A stretch of 64,000 bases of DNA, taken from assembly GCA_916610825.1 (NCBI GenBank), contig OU744449.1, positions 26,395,732-26,459,731 on the forward strand, in the 5' to 3' direction. Positions 20,574-33,900 of the stretch are shown here, one piece after another. The notes under the pieces were generated by a model. It did not search any database. It saw only the letters and a program-made list of their open reading frames with translations, and was not told the origin of the DNA. Positions within the stretch are counted from its first letter, which is position 1. Every line of letters starts with the position of its first letter. This DNA is from Haliclystus octoradiatus. Taxonomy: Eukaryota > Cnidaria > Staurozoa > Stauromedusae > Haliclystidae. The position numbers and the translations under genes are program-made.

Positions 20574-21048
20574 TGATTTTTCCTCATCTCTGTGTCTAGT
20601 CTAGTCTATTGCTCTAGGCACGTCTGATTTACGGAAAACGAAAAGAAATTTACGGAAAATATAAAACGAGATCCAATGTATTCTGCTTTCCTGTGAATGA
20701 GTGTACCGCGTGGAAATACATCGTTTTGAGCGATGGATTTAGGTGTTAGTGAATATAGCAACAACTATTTTGCGATGATGTTTTGAATTTAGAGTTTGGA
20801 CATTCGACATACTGAAGAGATTTGGATATGATTGATATTATTGATATTCTGTTTAATTTACTCCTTCTGTCTTTTACCGTAGTTTTTATCATCGATTGAT
20901 GGTACTGTTTGATTAATTGATTAACTATATTTTGTATTTGTGTCACTGTCATCTTCGTTAGTTAATTTCATTAGGCCTCTGCATACCAACATTGACACAT
21001 TGGTTTGTAATTTATTGCATTATTGTCGATTTCTAATGTTGAATTAAC

Positions 21049-21388
21049 CAGGCGCGGATCCAAGGAGGGGGGGGGGGGGGGCAAAAGGTGCTTGAGCACC
21101 AGTCAGATTTTCAAAGCCGCAATGACGTAATTTGATATTGCCATAGAAACGGAAGGATTTCAGTTATTTTTGCGTTTGCCATATTTTGCTGCTGATAGCA
21201 GTCCCGAACTCTCTCAGTGAACGATTTCATTGGATCAATGATTCAAAGCAATCTTCCAATCAGCAACAAGGGCTGAGCCCCACCCCCTACATGACGAAGG
21301 ATACCTGGACCCCCTACATGACGGGGCTTCGCCCCTTTATTTTGTCCCCTTCCAGCACCAGTCAGATTTTCAGCTGGATCCGCCCCTG
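21049..21388. mobile_element. Non-autonomous hAT-like element (MITE)
   Basis: Terminal inverted repeats CAGGCGCGGATCCA and TGGATCCGCCCCTG match at nearly all positions. Flanking 8-bp duplications GAATTAAC (21041-21048) and GAATTTAC (21389-21396) differ at one base. Eight-bp duplications and CAGG..GCGGATCC ends are typical of hAT elements. It contains a long G run and two copies of CACCAGTCAGATTTTC, and has no transposase. Confidence 0.85.
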
Positions 21389-21715
21389 GAATTTACTAAA
21401 AACGAAGATTAAATTTTAGTTCCGATTCTTCTCATTACTAATCTCTTAACTCTTGTGCTAATATAAGCAATGGCAAAATAAAGAATTTGGTTTATACTGG
21501 ACTATCATGTTTTGATATCGAGTGAACTAACTAGAAGGTCCTAAAACGAGGCGAAGAAAATATTATTTACTGAGTTGTCTGAAAAAAAAAACAATTCCTG
21601 AAATGTTAACTATTTCCTATCTACTATATTTAGTAAAAGCATTTAGTAATATTCATTTATAATATATATACATTGAAAGAAAGATATTTCTTCCGTATGA
21701 TAAAGAATATGTATG

Positions 21716-21957
21716 TTACAAATCTTTCTTTGTAATTTGTTCAAATCTCAATACTCTCATCATTTTATATTCATTAATTGTACGGAATTTTGCGTATGTT
21801 AATATTCCCAAATGATAACGATTATATTTTATAAAAATTTCCCATTCCTTTTCATGTTTATCTTTTAAACGTATTAATCTCGTATTGAAATCTTTCAGGA
21901 AGGATTCAACCACACAATGAAGCAAAGCAGCTTCTGGGAATACATCTTTTGCTTCAG
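21716..21957 (-). CDS. Gene C exon 32: cytoplasmic tail and stop
   Basis: Acceptor GAATTTCAG, phase 1, stop TAA at 21716-21718. It encodes about 80 residues, charged and soluble-looking (AEAKDVFPEAALLHCVVESF start, FEQITKKDL end), following the last membrane segment. No known domain was recognised. Confidence 0.8.
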
Positions 21958-24900
21958 CTGAAATTCAAAAGAGATACGATTTAGATGAAAGCGTTTAAAT
22001 ATACTGCAGCATCATATTTTAATATAGATCAATGTAATAAAATGCAAATAAATCAATTTATAAAATTTTAAGATATTACCTTGAATAGTATTCTTTTTCA
22101 TCTGAAGTCGCTTGCAATGCAATACCAAACCAAACAATACAACCACCAGAAGAACTATTCCTGTAACGAGCGATGTCTTTTTGATGGCTGTTAAATCGAT
22201 ATCAAGGTTTGGTTCTTCCGGTGCATCAAACCACTGGAACAAATAAGGCAGCATTAATCTATACCTATATGTGAATGTTAAAATCTCTAACTGTGTCTGT
22301 GTGTGCATGGCTTAATTTTCTGTTGTTTAATAGTCAATTCACAAGTTATCCTGACATTTCTCCAAAATCATATTTCAAACTTGTAAAAGGGGTAACTCAG
22401 GAGCTTCAGGTACAGGAAGGACGCCAATTTCAATTCAGAAGCACCTTAGCAACATAATTTTTTTTATTCTCAAACTAATTCCTCATTTACTTCATTAAAA
22501 GGTATCCCCAAACATTTCTTTCGAATTGTAATATATATGCTAGATGATTCCCAGAGATTGTGAAAACGTACCCTAATTGATAGGTATGTCCCCGTATACC
22601 AACTGTATTGAGCAACCTCAAGGGGGTTCAGACAAATTGAAGCAAACGTTTTAGATCCTATGAAAATATTTAATGGGTTGAAAGACTTTACTATGTACTA
22701 ATAGAGCACCAATGAGGCATTACAAAAACAATTTCTTGTAGTGGAATCCGGCATGGGACTTGAGTCCACTTGGAAATCAAAAGTTACATTGTGAAGATAG
22801 ATTTGTTTGCTTAATATCTTAATAATAGTCGGTAAGGGTAATATCTATTTTGAGGGCACATCCATACCTCGTTTGCATCTATTACTCCATGCATTGCTTC
22901 ATACTCTCTAGCATAAGGTCTGATAAATTGTTGAAGCAGGATCATTTCTGCTGCCAAAACCAAACCATCAGATTTTGTGCTTGGTATCACCTCGACAACA
23001 CGCATGTTCTTCTCTTTCAAAATGTTCTTCATTGCAATTGCTGATCGATAATCTATTAGGATTCCTTCGACAAGTTCTTGTTCGAGTGAGTTAATCAAAT
23101 CCATTGTATCATTGAAATTCAAGTCTATAGAGAAAGTTATAAAAACAGTTTCTAGAATACGACATAAAGATATTGCAGTATAATTGATCAAAACAATTAT
23201 CAAATGTAAACAATTTAATTTCAATTATTGTCACTGTGAATGTATATATAATAGAATTGTTGAATTTGGATCAACACAGGATAAGAAAGCTGACAGAAAT
23301 GTTTAAAGCTAAAAACGAGAAACAAGTTTCACAAAACTATCAAATTTTTGCTTGAAACAAAAGTGTACACATTTGTCCATACAGCTATAGAATAACATTT
23401 TTCTATTTTAAGTAAAAATGTTCTTGTATTCTTTTTATTTTCCTGTGTGTGTTTACTCAGACATAATAAACTTTAGAAAAGATGTAAAAAAAGTCAAGCA
23501 TACGATATAATACTTTACTATACAATAAACGGTAATAAGTCGTATTGTACCTGAATGATTGACTTTAGAATTTCGTCTTACTGCAACTTGATATTCTTGG
23601 GTATTATCAATCACACCGATCTGATAAAGTAATCATTTAAATTGAAACAATTTTACGTCAGTTATTTAAAAATATTGTTGTGTCAGCTTAAAGGTCCCGA
23701 ATAATTGGTGATGATGATGATGATAACGATAAAAATTGTTACAGCTTCTATCAAACCTGTTATAGCGACCACCTCTGTTTAGCAATCACTGTCTATAGTA
23801 TCCACTTCAGTTATATACGCGAAAAACATTATTGACATTGCCTAGTTTCTATAGATTGTAATTGTTTGTCCTTGGAAGTTATTCAGGGCTGAAAAGATTC
23901 TGATCAAAAGAAGGATAATGGTTCTATGATGATAATTACTTATAAGCCAAATAAAGTTTGTAAAGTACAATCTATGACTGATATTATTATAGTAGAAATA
24001 CCTTTGCACCATAGAGATTCTTGTACGGTAAAACATTTTTTTCTGCAAACATTTCTGTTGAAATAGCTGATGAAAACATGCCAATCAATATCAAACCAGA
24101 CATTGAGCACATAATTGTGAAAATACGGGTCAGTATGCTACGTGGTGTTAGATCTCCGTACCTGGTTAAACGACATAGAAATATAAATATTCTTAATTAC
24201 GTCAATATTGAAATTTTTTTCTTTATAATTTATTATTTATTTCTTCGTACATATATATATATTATATATAATTATTATTATATAAAATTTAATATAATAA
24301 TAATTAATAAATAATAATATTAAATATAATAATAAAATTTATGTTTATCTATAATAGCAGATAATATAGGGCTCTATGTCTTCATTTGACAGAGCGGTAA
24401 ATAATAATAATATATGGCGAAAGAGTCAAAGAATACACATTCTGAATACACGGTCTGAAGATCGCTGTGAAAAGCGTGAAACTTGTAAAGTATGTGTATT
24501 CTTTGACTCTTTCGCCATATATTATTATTATCTTTCGCCATATATATATATATACATTCAATAAAATGTTAACTTGAAACAGAACTATGTGTCATTTAAA
24601 AATTTGCCTAATATACCCCTATTTTAATTTATCTAATTAATCTATTTCAAAATTGTTCTCAACGTCATCATTACTAAAGGTAAAATATATTGAAATTGAG
24701 CAAAATCGACGGACTCGATTGGTCGAACAACGGTTAATTCTAAAGCCGTATCAAAACATGGGATGTTTTTGACTTCTGATTTTTCTGTTAGCCATTATTG
24801 ATACCCATTGTCGCTACGTGTTTCCTTAAAGTCTGCTAATAGAATCAGCAGCCTATGTATGACTGTATGTCTATCATTATGACTCACCCAACTGTTGTCA

Positions 24901-27900
24901 TAGTGATCAATGCCAGCCACGTCCCCTGGAGTGCTCCTTCAACGTAGCTGTTGCTTTGAAATTCATCTTTATTTTCAACTCGATCCTGAAATCAATCATA
25001 ACATCTACACCTCATAGTAATCATCTAATTACTTAAGTACACATGTGCGTATATGCATTTTCCTCAGAATGTATCGAATGATATTAATCCATGTTTGCAA
25101 ATTCATTATATTGATCATATAAGACAAACAGTTTTTTTACTCTAAACTGATCACAAGTAGCATTACAAATTGTAGAAAAGCAAATAGCTATACAGCAATA
25201 GCAACTTGGACAAGATAAGTTGAATAATTGAAGCCAAAATCCCAACTTCAAGATTCATCGATGTCCTAGTGATACACTAGTAATACTTATATAGCACTAT
25301 AAGTGGTATACCACAGTGAACTAGTATAAACCAGTGAAAACAGTGTTCTGATAATTATAATTCTTGTTCTTGAAATGCTACTACCGTGTTTATACTCTGC
25401 GCAAATGGTCCATTGATGTGATGTGGCGATCCAATAATCTTGGGTCGGAACATCACTTATTTTTGAGAGGATCTACTTCACAGCAACTAGAAGTTAGGTA
25501 GAATAAGTAAAAAAATTCTTATCATGCTGTAAACTTCTGTGTAGTCTATTGTTGAGTAGACACAAAATTAGCCAGACTAAGTGCAAGGATAATTGAGCGC
25601 TAGGTTTCTGTAAATATCTTGAAGGTATCAATGAACAATTATATAAATAATTCAAGAGCTTCTGATTTTCAATTATTTTTCAATTTCTGACAGAAGAGCT
25701 ATTTGTTGGCGTCATGATGGGAATGAAATCATAAGAAGAGCACATGTGTCGACCCTAAGAATGAACCAATTGGCAAGCGAAACCGGTGAAACAAGCTACA
25801 ATAGTAACTGCATGGATTTTCGGAACAATATTAAAATATTACATCTATAGATTACCAGAAACCAAATAAATATTCCAAATAAATGTGCAATGAGTATAAC
25901 CATTAATACGACAGGCCAACATTTGAATAAAGCAAACAAAATATTGACAGTTTCTGTTTCCACAATGACATCTTTGACAACATGAGCTGATCCAGCATTT
26001 TTCAAAAATGGAATAAACTTAAAACCACCTTGAAACGTATCAATAATTGAATTGGCTGTTACAGGATAATGGAAGTGTGCATTGTCGTCAATAGATTGAA
26101 GTAGTTGGTTAATGCCTATGAAGCAAATATAGATATTTCAAATAAACTACTTATGTATGCAAGCATTAAGAAGTTGTTACTATATGGTGACGTGTAATGA
26201 ACCGATTGTAAGTTTTAATTATATTCATAACACTGAAAGGTGGCCTTCGCGTTCGGTCTTTGAGTACAGTGCGTGTAACAAATATCCAAGGGAGACGGCA
26301 CACTCCTATAATGTAACTGCCTATACTACTACTACTACTACCGTGATGCAGTGATCCAATGCACTACTTGTGGCTTGAGAGATGGCATTCACTTTCAACT
26401 TTGATCGCGTAAGAGGGACGGCACACTCCTATAACATGGCTGCCTATACTACTATTACTACTACTACCGTGATGCAATGAACTAATGCACTACTTGTGGC
26501 TTGAGATATGGCATTCACTTTTCAACTTTGATCGCGTAAGAGGGACGGAACACTCCTACAATGTGACTGCCTATACTACTATTACTACTACCGTGATGCA
26601 GTGATCCAATGCACTACTTGTGGCTTGAGAGATGGCATTCACTTTTCAACTTTGATCGCGTAAGAGGGACGGCACACTCCTACAATGTGACTGCCTATAC
26701 TACTATTACTACTACTACTATACTACCGTGATGCAGTGATTCAATGCACTACTTGCGGCTTGAGAAATGGCATTCACTTTTCAACTTTGTTCCCGCAAGC
26801 CGCGATAGTCAATATCTATCAGTCACTCATCAGCAGGTCATTATGAAAGTTGAATAAAATCGAGAAATATATTATCGCCACAGAGCTAAAATGGCAGGTT
26901 TCTTCGGGCAACTTGAAAATCACATAAAAGTGTTTATAAAAATATGATAAACAATTACCTATTTCTTGTTTTAATCAAATTCTATTGTACACCCTTCAAA
27001 AATCAAATTCATATTTCAAGATTCACGGAGAAAGCCATCTTATCATTTTGAAAATGCTGCATGTGAGCTTCATGGTCTTTGATTCTTTTGTTCTCCCAAG
27101 ATTTTGCGAATCCATGGAAGCATGACGAAAACACAAAATGAATGAATTAAGAGGGCTCTGACCGTGAAATGATTTATGAATTCATCTCTGGCGATCTCCA
27201 CAATAACATTGGACTAAAACAAGAAACGGGAAAGTATTTATGCTATTTTTATGAATATTGTATATGAATTTCAAATTGCCCGGAGAAACCTGCCAATTTA
27301 GTCCTGTGGCGCTCGGTTGATTATTGGATCTCAGGCTCAATGAGCATAGGCATAATGACTTTGACGTATCTCGGTCAATATCAGATGATATTTTATACGT
27401 TGACATAGATAAATAACTGTTAAAAACTTACCGTATTTAATTGGCTGCCTCCCATTCCGCGTTCGGTCAAAATATATCATTGGTCTTTCTGAATCAAATG
27501 GAGATCCAATAATTTTGTAATGCTGACAAATACCGCAAATGGAATTCATCATTTTGATGATTAATTCAGGGAGTATTCCTACAATTGATCCATTTTTATA
27601 ATTGATGTAAGGCATCTCAAGAAAATACGATGAGTAGATAAGCGGTGGACAGCGACAAGTTTCTAAAATATTTAATAAATGATTTGTTAATTCCTGCATA
27701 ATTTCATAATAAATGTGAACTGCATACTGAATAACTTAACAATAACAAATGATAACTATTTTACATTATTAGATATTTGAATAGATTTCTATTTGATGTA
27801 GTATAATTTGAATTTATAAACATCAGGTGCCTGATTTGTTTCTAGGCTTCTATATATGTTTGATAGATTTGACCCATTATGGATTTAAAAGAAGCTAGTC

Positions 27901-30900
27901 TGCCAACCGCAGTACTGTAAACAGAATTTACTTCAACAAAATGGGGAACGACTGGGAATCTGAATTGATAATCTTTAAGTGTTATTTATTTCATCCCCAA
28001 CTAAATTTTGGAAAATGCATCCTCTATTATTCCTTTATCCTATGTATTTTATGGACTAACATATTCATTCATTGGTTTAATGCTTTGCAAATGCAAATAT
28101 CTTTAAGTAAGAGCTATGTATTTTCCTTTGGGAATAAAAACATTCCACCGGAGGAATATTTTTATTGATGGCCGCAGGATAAGCAGCGTCTCCAAAGTTA
28201 AAAATTTGGGAATATATTCAACAGAAAATTCAAAATTGACTGCACACTGTGCCTATCTTTCTGTCAAAGCGTCTTCCATGTGTTAGCTGTTAAAACGCAT
28301 CTTTACATCAAGACATAAAGATTTATTGCCCGGGGCGTTTAAAGTTTACATCAGGCACATTCTTGAATCTGAGACACCTGTATGGAGTCCACAGTTGGTG
28401 AAACATATCGACGCCATCGAAAAAGTGCAACGAAAATTCACGAAATATCTATATGCACAGTGGCCAGACTGCTTTTACAATGATAGAATGAAGATTTTAA
28501 ACTTAGAATCCCTAGAGATTCGAAGAATAAAACAAGATCTCTGCGTAGTATTCAAACTTTTAAACGGTTTAGGGTTTAGTTGATATTCCAACAACAGATA
28601 TGTTCACTATTAGATCAAAAATCGTAAAACTCGAAGAAGAGGAATCTGATTTGGAGCATTGAAGGTGGACCTCAAGATTTAATAGAAGCTGGAGTTGAGA
28701 TCCATAAATTTCAGGAAATTCGGGTTTGAACTTAATTCTCTTTGTGTTTGAGAGTATTCTAAATGGAGCGTTCTAAGAGAGTAGAAAACAGAGGAACAGA
28801 TAAAAATTATACGGGAGTAAATTTAAGTTCCCCCCATATGCGGGAGCCCACTATAGGGCATCTGCATGTTAACATATAAGACCAGTATAACTAATAATGC
28901 GGATACATTAATTTTATTCAAGCAATGCCCGTCATCATCATCATGTGCTTTTTTTCAAATAGACTTTTCCATTTTCTCTGCTTTTGGCTTTTTCTGCCGC
29001 AATAAGAGAAATAATTTAAGTCCTATATTCCTCAAATCTTCTTTAAGTTGGTTGATGTGAGTGTTTCTGAGATGTCCATCAATTAACACGGTACAGTTCC
29101 GTTGGTTGGCTAATTATTAGAGCATTGTAAGACCAGTATGTTGTTTCTTATATAATTCTTAAAGCTGACAAGAGGGAATGTCCTTCGACCCTGTATAACC
29201 GACCACATATATCATTGTAATGATTGGTTACCTGCATAAACTGATTTACTTAATGGTCCCGTTCCAATCATTGTGTATCCTGCCACTTGTGCTGTAACTT
29301 CATAATTTGGATTGAAACCATGAATAATATAGGATGTTGTTGTTTGTCCAACCTTTTGAATATTTGTAAAAGGAAATTGATAGCTAACAGATCCTTTTCT
29401 TGATACACCATATGTAATCATATAACCAAGTAATATTCCTCCGTGATGATTTTGATTTATTGGATACCATGATAGTTTAATAGATGTTGGAGAATAGAAT
29501 CTTTCTGCTGCAACATGCATAGGGGGCATACTTGGAACTAAAACAAAAATGTCATAAGGATTAGATATAACCAAATCCAAGGAAGCAAATATGTTTCCAT
29601 CAGGACACAAATTTTGGATGGTTATTAAAGCCCTTAAGGGAACGAATAAGCTTTTTTCACAAATTTAAAAAAAAGTAGAAAACGAAATGTGTTTTTATTT
29701 GGTAACTTCAAACTTTCTTTTTCAAAGTTCTGGCTTCCCTATTGACAGAAATGGGCTACAAATGTTGATAAATTAAGTTGAAATAATGCAGCATATTTCT
29801 ATGTTAATTTTTACAATGTATAGATAGAGATTTTATTTTATCTTTTTGTTTTATTTTTAAGAAATATATATTTTTGATACAAAGAAAAATTATTTGTATA
29901 AGGCAAGATCACTTTCGTTTATTTCATAATTTTCAAGATCTAATGGCTAATTTTAGTCACACGAAAAGCTAGCAAACCTTGACGAGTATCATACACTGCT
30001 GTCAATCAAATTGAAATCGCATATATCATACATATATCACATATGAGATATATTTACTGGTTTACGATCATAAACATATCAACAGTAGCGATATTGTCAG
30101 CAACAGAGTCATCAGAACAGTGTCAATATAGTAGGGACGATTTTGAAATACTCATTTTTTACCACTTCTGAACTGAATAAGCTTTTTTCACTGGGATCGT
30201 TCGTTAGTTGATTAATAATTTGGAGCTTGAGAGTTTTATGAATGAATCCTATCCTGGAATCAGGCTATAGTGGTCCTGTCGAGAATTGAGCCCAATACTC
30301 TACGGCTTAAGTTCCAAAGTCCTGACCACTGCGAGTAACCACCCTTTTTCCTTGATGTTAATTATGTAAATTATGTGTTGATTATTTTAATTATGTTAAT
30401 TATGATAATTATGATAATCATTTGAATTATGTTAGTTATGTCAATTATATTAATTTATATATTACCAGTTTGGATGAGTGTCTCTTACCTCCTTCGATAG
30501 CCTTGCAATGAGTCCAATCCCACTCACCCATACCTCCACTACTTCTAGCAGCCAATTCTACTTCATATAATAAAGATGGATTAAGACCACTAATAATGCC
30601 AGATGATGCCGATGCAGGGAATTCTACTGAAGACCAAGCGTCGGCGGAATTGTAAATCTTGTAGCGTGCAACATAATTCTCCATCATTCCATTCCACTGA
30701 TTGTCATTGATTTGACGCCACAATAGACGGATACTATGACTGGATTGTTCAAGGCAGTGTAATATTTTGGGAATTCCTGATGGAGCTGAAGTGTTACAAA
30801 TTACAAATAATAGAAATAATATTAGTGAAACGAGGAAGTAAATCATTCAAGAGAAATTTATTTTGATTCTTTAGGAGGAGTCCGACGTTTTACGCCAGCT

Positions 30901-33900
30901 TGTGTTAGTCTGGATTGTTCAAGGCAGTATAATATTTTGGGAATTCCTGATGGAGCTGAAGTGTTACAAATTACAAATAATAGAAATAATATTAGTGAAC
31001 CGAGGAAGTAAACCATTCAAGAAATTTATTTTGATTCTTTATAGGAGGAGTCCGAAGTTTTACGCCAGCTTGTGTTAGTCTATTGCCACAAGCTATTATG
31101 TAGCTTAATATATATACCGCATTTTACATATATATCATTTTTTACACTGTAGTTATTAAATTGTAATATGTATATCATCTATGTAAACGTTTACAATTGA
31201 GCCTTTGTAATCAACATTAATTTTCTTCTTAAAAATAGATTTCTAAAAATGACAATTTATGCTGTTGTCGGATTCTCAACGAGTTGCTATTTTATTGCTT
31301 ATCTCTATCTCACAATTAATAGTAAAAACTTACTGATCTGAATAAAGTTTGCTCAATTCCCAAAATACTTACTTCCTTGATGAGTTTTTACAGACAGAAA
31401 ATAGGTAGGCATCTGAATTAAGGATCTGGTATAAGCTGCCAAAGTAACCATGTAAGTCGTGCGTGGCTCCAATCCTGGTATTATATAATCCTGCTCTCTA
31501 ATGTCAGCAAAAGCGATTGAAAATGGTTTGTCATCATCAACCAATCTACGAAAAGCAACAGATATACCAACAATTCCCAATGAAAGATCTTCAACAATGT
31601 AGCCTTTCCAAGACATTCGAATTTCAGATGATGATATACTTGTAGCAGTAAAATCAAAAGGTGGAAGCGCCATTTCTATCAAATGAATTAATTATACAAA
31701 GGATAAATCAAATAATACGAGAAGTGTAATTATTTATAATTTCAAATTTAAGATTGTTTCTTGAGTAAAACTGTGCGAACCAATAGATAATCATCATATG
31801 CCAGAAACTATGGCATAGCAAACTGGCAGCGACTAAGGAAATCTGAAGTACTGATGTATAGCTATGTATACATTTTGATTTTTTTAATGATTTTCCACAA
31901 AATGAGCAGCCTTTATAGACTTTCTCAGGATAAATCCTTTATAATCTAAATAGATGCAGTAAGCTCTACAATTTACTTGCTTCACCAATGAATTAACTGA
32001 GTATTACCTGGTTGGACTGTTATTGCATCGACATTTATACCCAAAGAGGAAATGATAGCTTGATCATAGACCATATATAGTAGTTCGAGTACTTCTGTAC
32101 CACTGATGTTGTCATAGAAAACTGTTACATTGGCTATGATACTTCCATTTCTGAAACGATAATAACGATGTAAATAAAAATTTAAAAACATTAGAATAAT
32201 AGTATGTCAATAACAATTTACATTATGAAAAGGCTACAAATCTACAATCTGTGTAGTAGTATTATCCAATAGAAAACAACAACCTGTCATATGGACTCTT
32301 TGATTATCAGATAGTTTCTTGGAATAGAATATAATTATTCACCTTTGATATTTTTAATTAATTAGAGTAAACAAATATTTTAAAATTATGCAACATGAAC
32401 TATAGTTCCAGGCACTTATTGACAAAACTAAAATGGAAATAAAAAGAGCCTGAATCTAGTTCTATTGCATATTTTTAAATATCTGTTGACTTTAATTAGT
32501 TTAGAATATCATGGTGAATAATTCTATTCTACTCCCAATAGCTACCTGATATAGTCAAAGACTCCATATGAAAGATTGATTTTTCTACTGGACTATGTGT
32601 ACTGCTACACAAAATGTAGATTTGCTAAGTTTGCCGAGAGGGTTCCCACAATGTTGCTAATCAACTTAAGACTTCCCTCTTTTTCTGTTTAACAAGATTG
32701 ACAACTATTTCTCGAGGAGTCACAATGACTTTCAGTGACACAAAGTAGGGCGCCCATGTCTAAAGGCTAACTTCCATGTGTGGGGTATACACTGGCACCT
32801 ATAGAGAGATTCTATCCCATGGAATTCTCGTGAATATAGGTGATGTGATCCGCAATTTTGAAAACATTCTTGTAACACATTTAATAACGTAATCAAGTAG
32901 GAACAAATCCAATTATTGTCAATAAGAAACTACTATATTTTAATGATGAATTGTTGATAATGAGCGACTTCTCGTTGATGAAAGAGTAGCGAGGGCGATA
33001 TTTTATTGAAGGAGACGAAAAGGCTGATCAAGCGTTGATGAAATAGTGTATCACAACAAAGTTGTTAATTCTAAATCGCAATGAATACAGATATGCTATG
33101 CATGACTGTAGCATAAATTTCTCAACTGTATATACAATAAGTAAGGTATACCTACCTTAAAGAATTGACATGAATATCATTGACCTTTTGAGGATGATGA
33201 ATGAATGAGAGTATCTAAAAAGAAGAGAGCAAAATACGATCTCTGATTAGCTGAGAGCAGTTTTAGAATGAGCCTATTCCATTAAAGCGTTTTTCACTCA
33301 TAGTCTGTAGTTATTAAAAAGGTAGTTCACACTTTCCTTGATTTATGATCCCATAACTGTCAAGCGGCAAACGGAGAAAACGAAAAGGCTTCAGAAAATC
33401 ATAAGCTCCTGCAGGGTGTTTTCTCCATACGTATCACTCATGTAGCTATGAGACCATTGTTCACGGAAAAGTGGAAAATATTAGTTTGCATCATAACCAA
33501 TCACGATTTGTGAGTGTTTAGTACGCTCTTTCAGAGCATTTCGTTCATCTTTGAATCCCTGACCAACTAATTAATTCTCCAATTTCTTTTACGCCACTAG
33601 AAGAAAGCCGAGGCGAGAGCTTTACATTTTCCTTGCATTTTTGAATTAAAGTTGCAAAGAAAAGATAGACATTGAAAAATTGATATTAAAATATTCTCCT
33701 CAAATAAAAAGATATGGATGCTAAACATCGTTAACTTATAAAATTGTTGATCCATTACTTTACAAATTCATTTCCATTTTCGTGTGCGTTTGCGTGTGTC
33801 ATCTATTCTGAAGAAATTGACTGGGAAAAGTAAATACCCGCTGCCTAATTTGAAAGCATTTGAATTTGTGAAAAGACGTGAACACAAAGAAAGGAATCAA

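Noticed and set aside
26285..26800. CRISPR-like array
   Set aside because: The repeats are long, imperfect and contiguous, with microsatellite cores, in a eukaryotic intron.
27337..27699. ATG at 27699 as the start of an independent channel gene
   Set aside because: No signal peptide follows, an acceptor (ATATTTTAG) lies 36 bases in, and phase and context fit a join from the last FN3 exon. Kept only as the stated alternative.
30445..30846. Separate FN3 gene starting with a hydrophobic leader at 30846
   Set aside because: The leader-like residues are encoded upstream of a strong acceptor by T-rich intron sequence, and they also occur in the nearby partial duplication.
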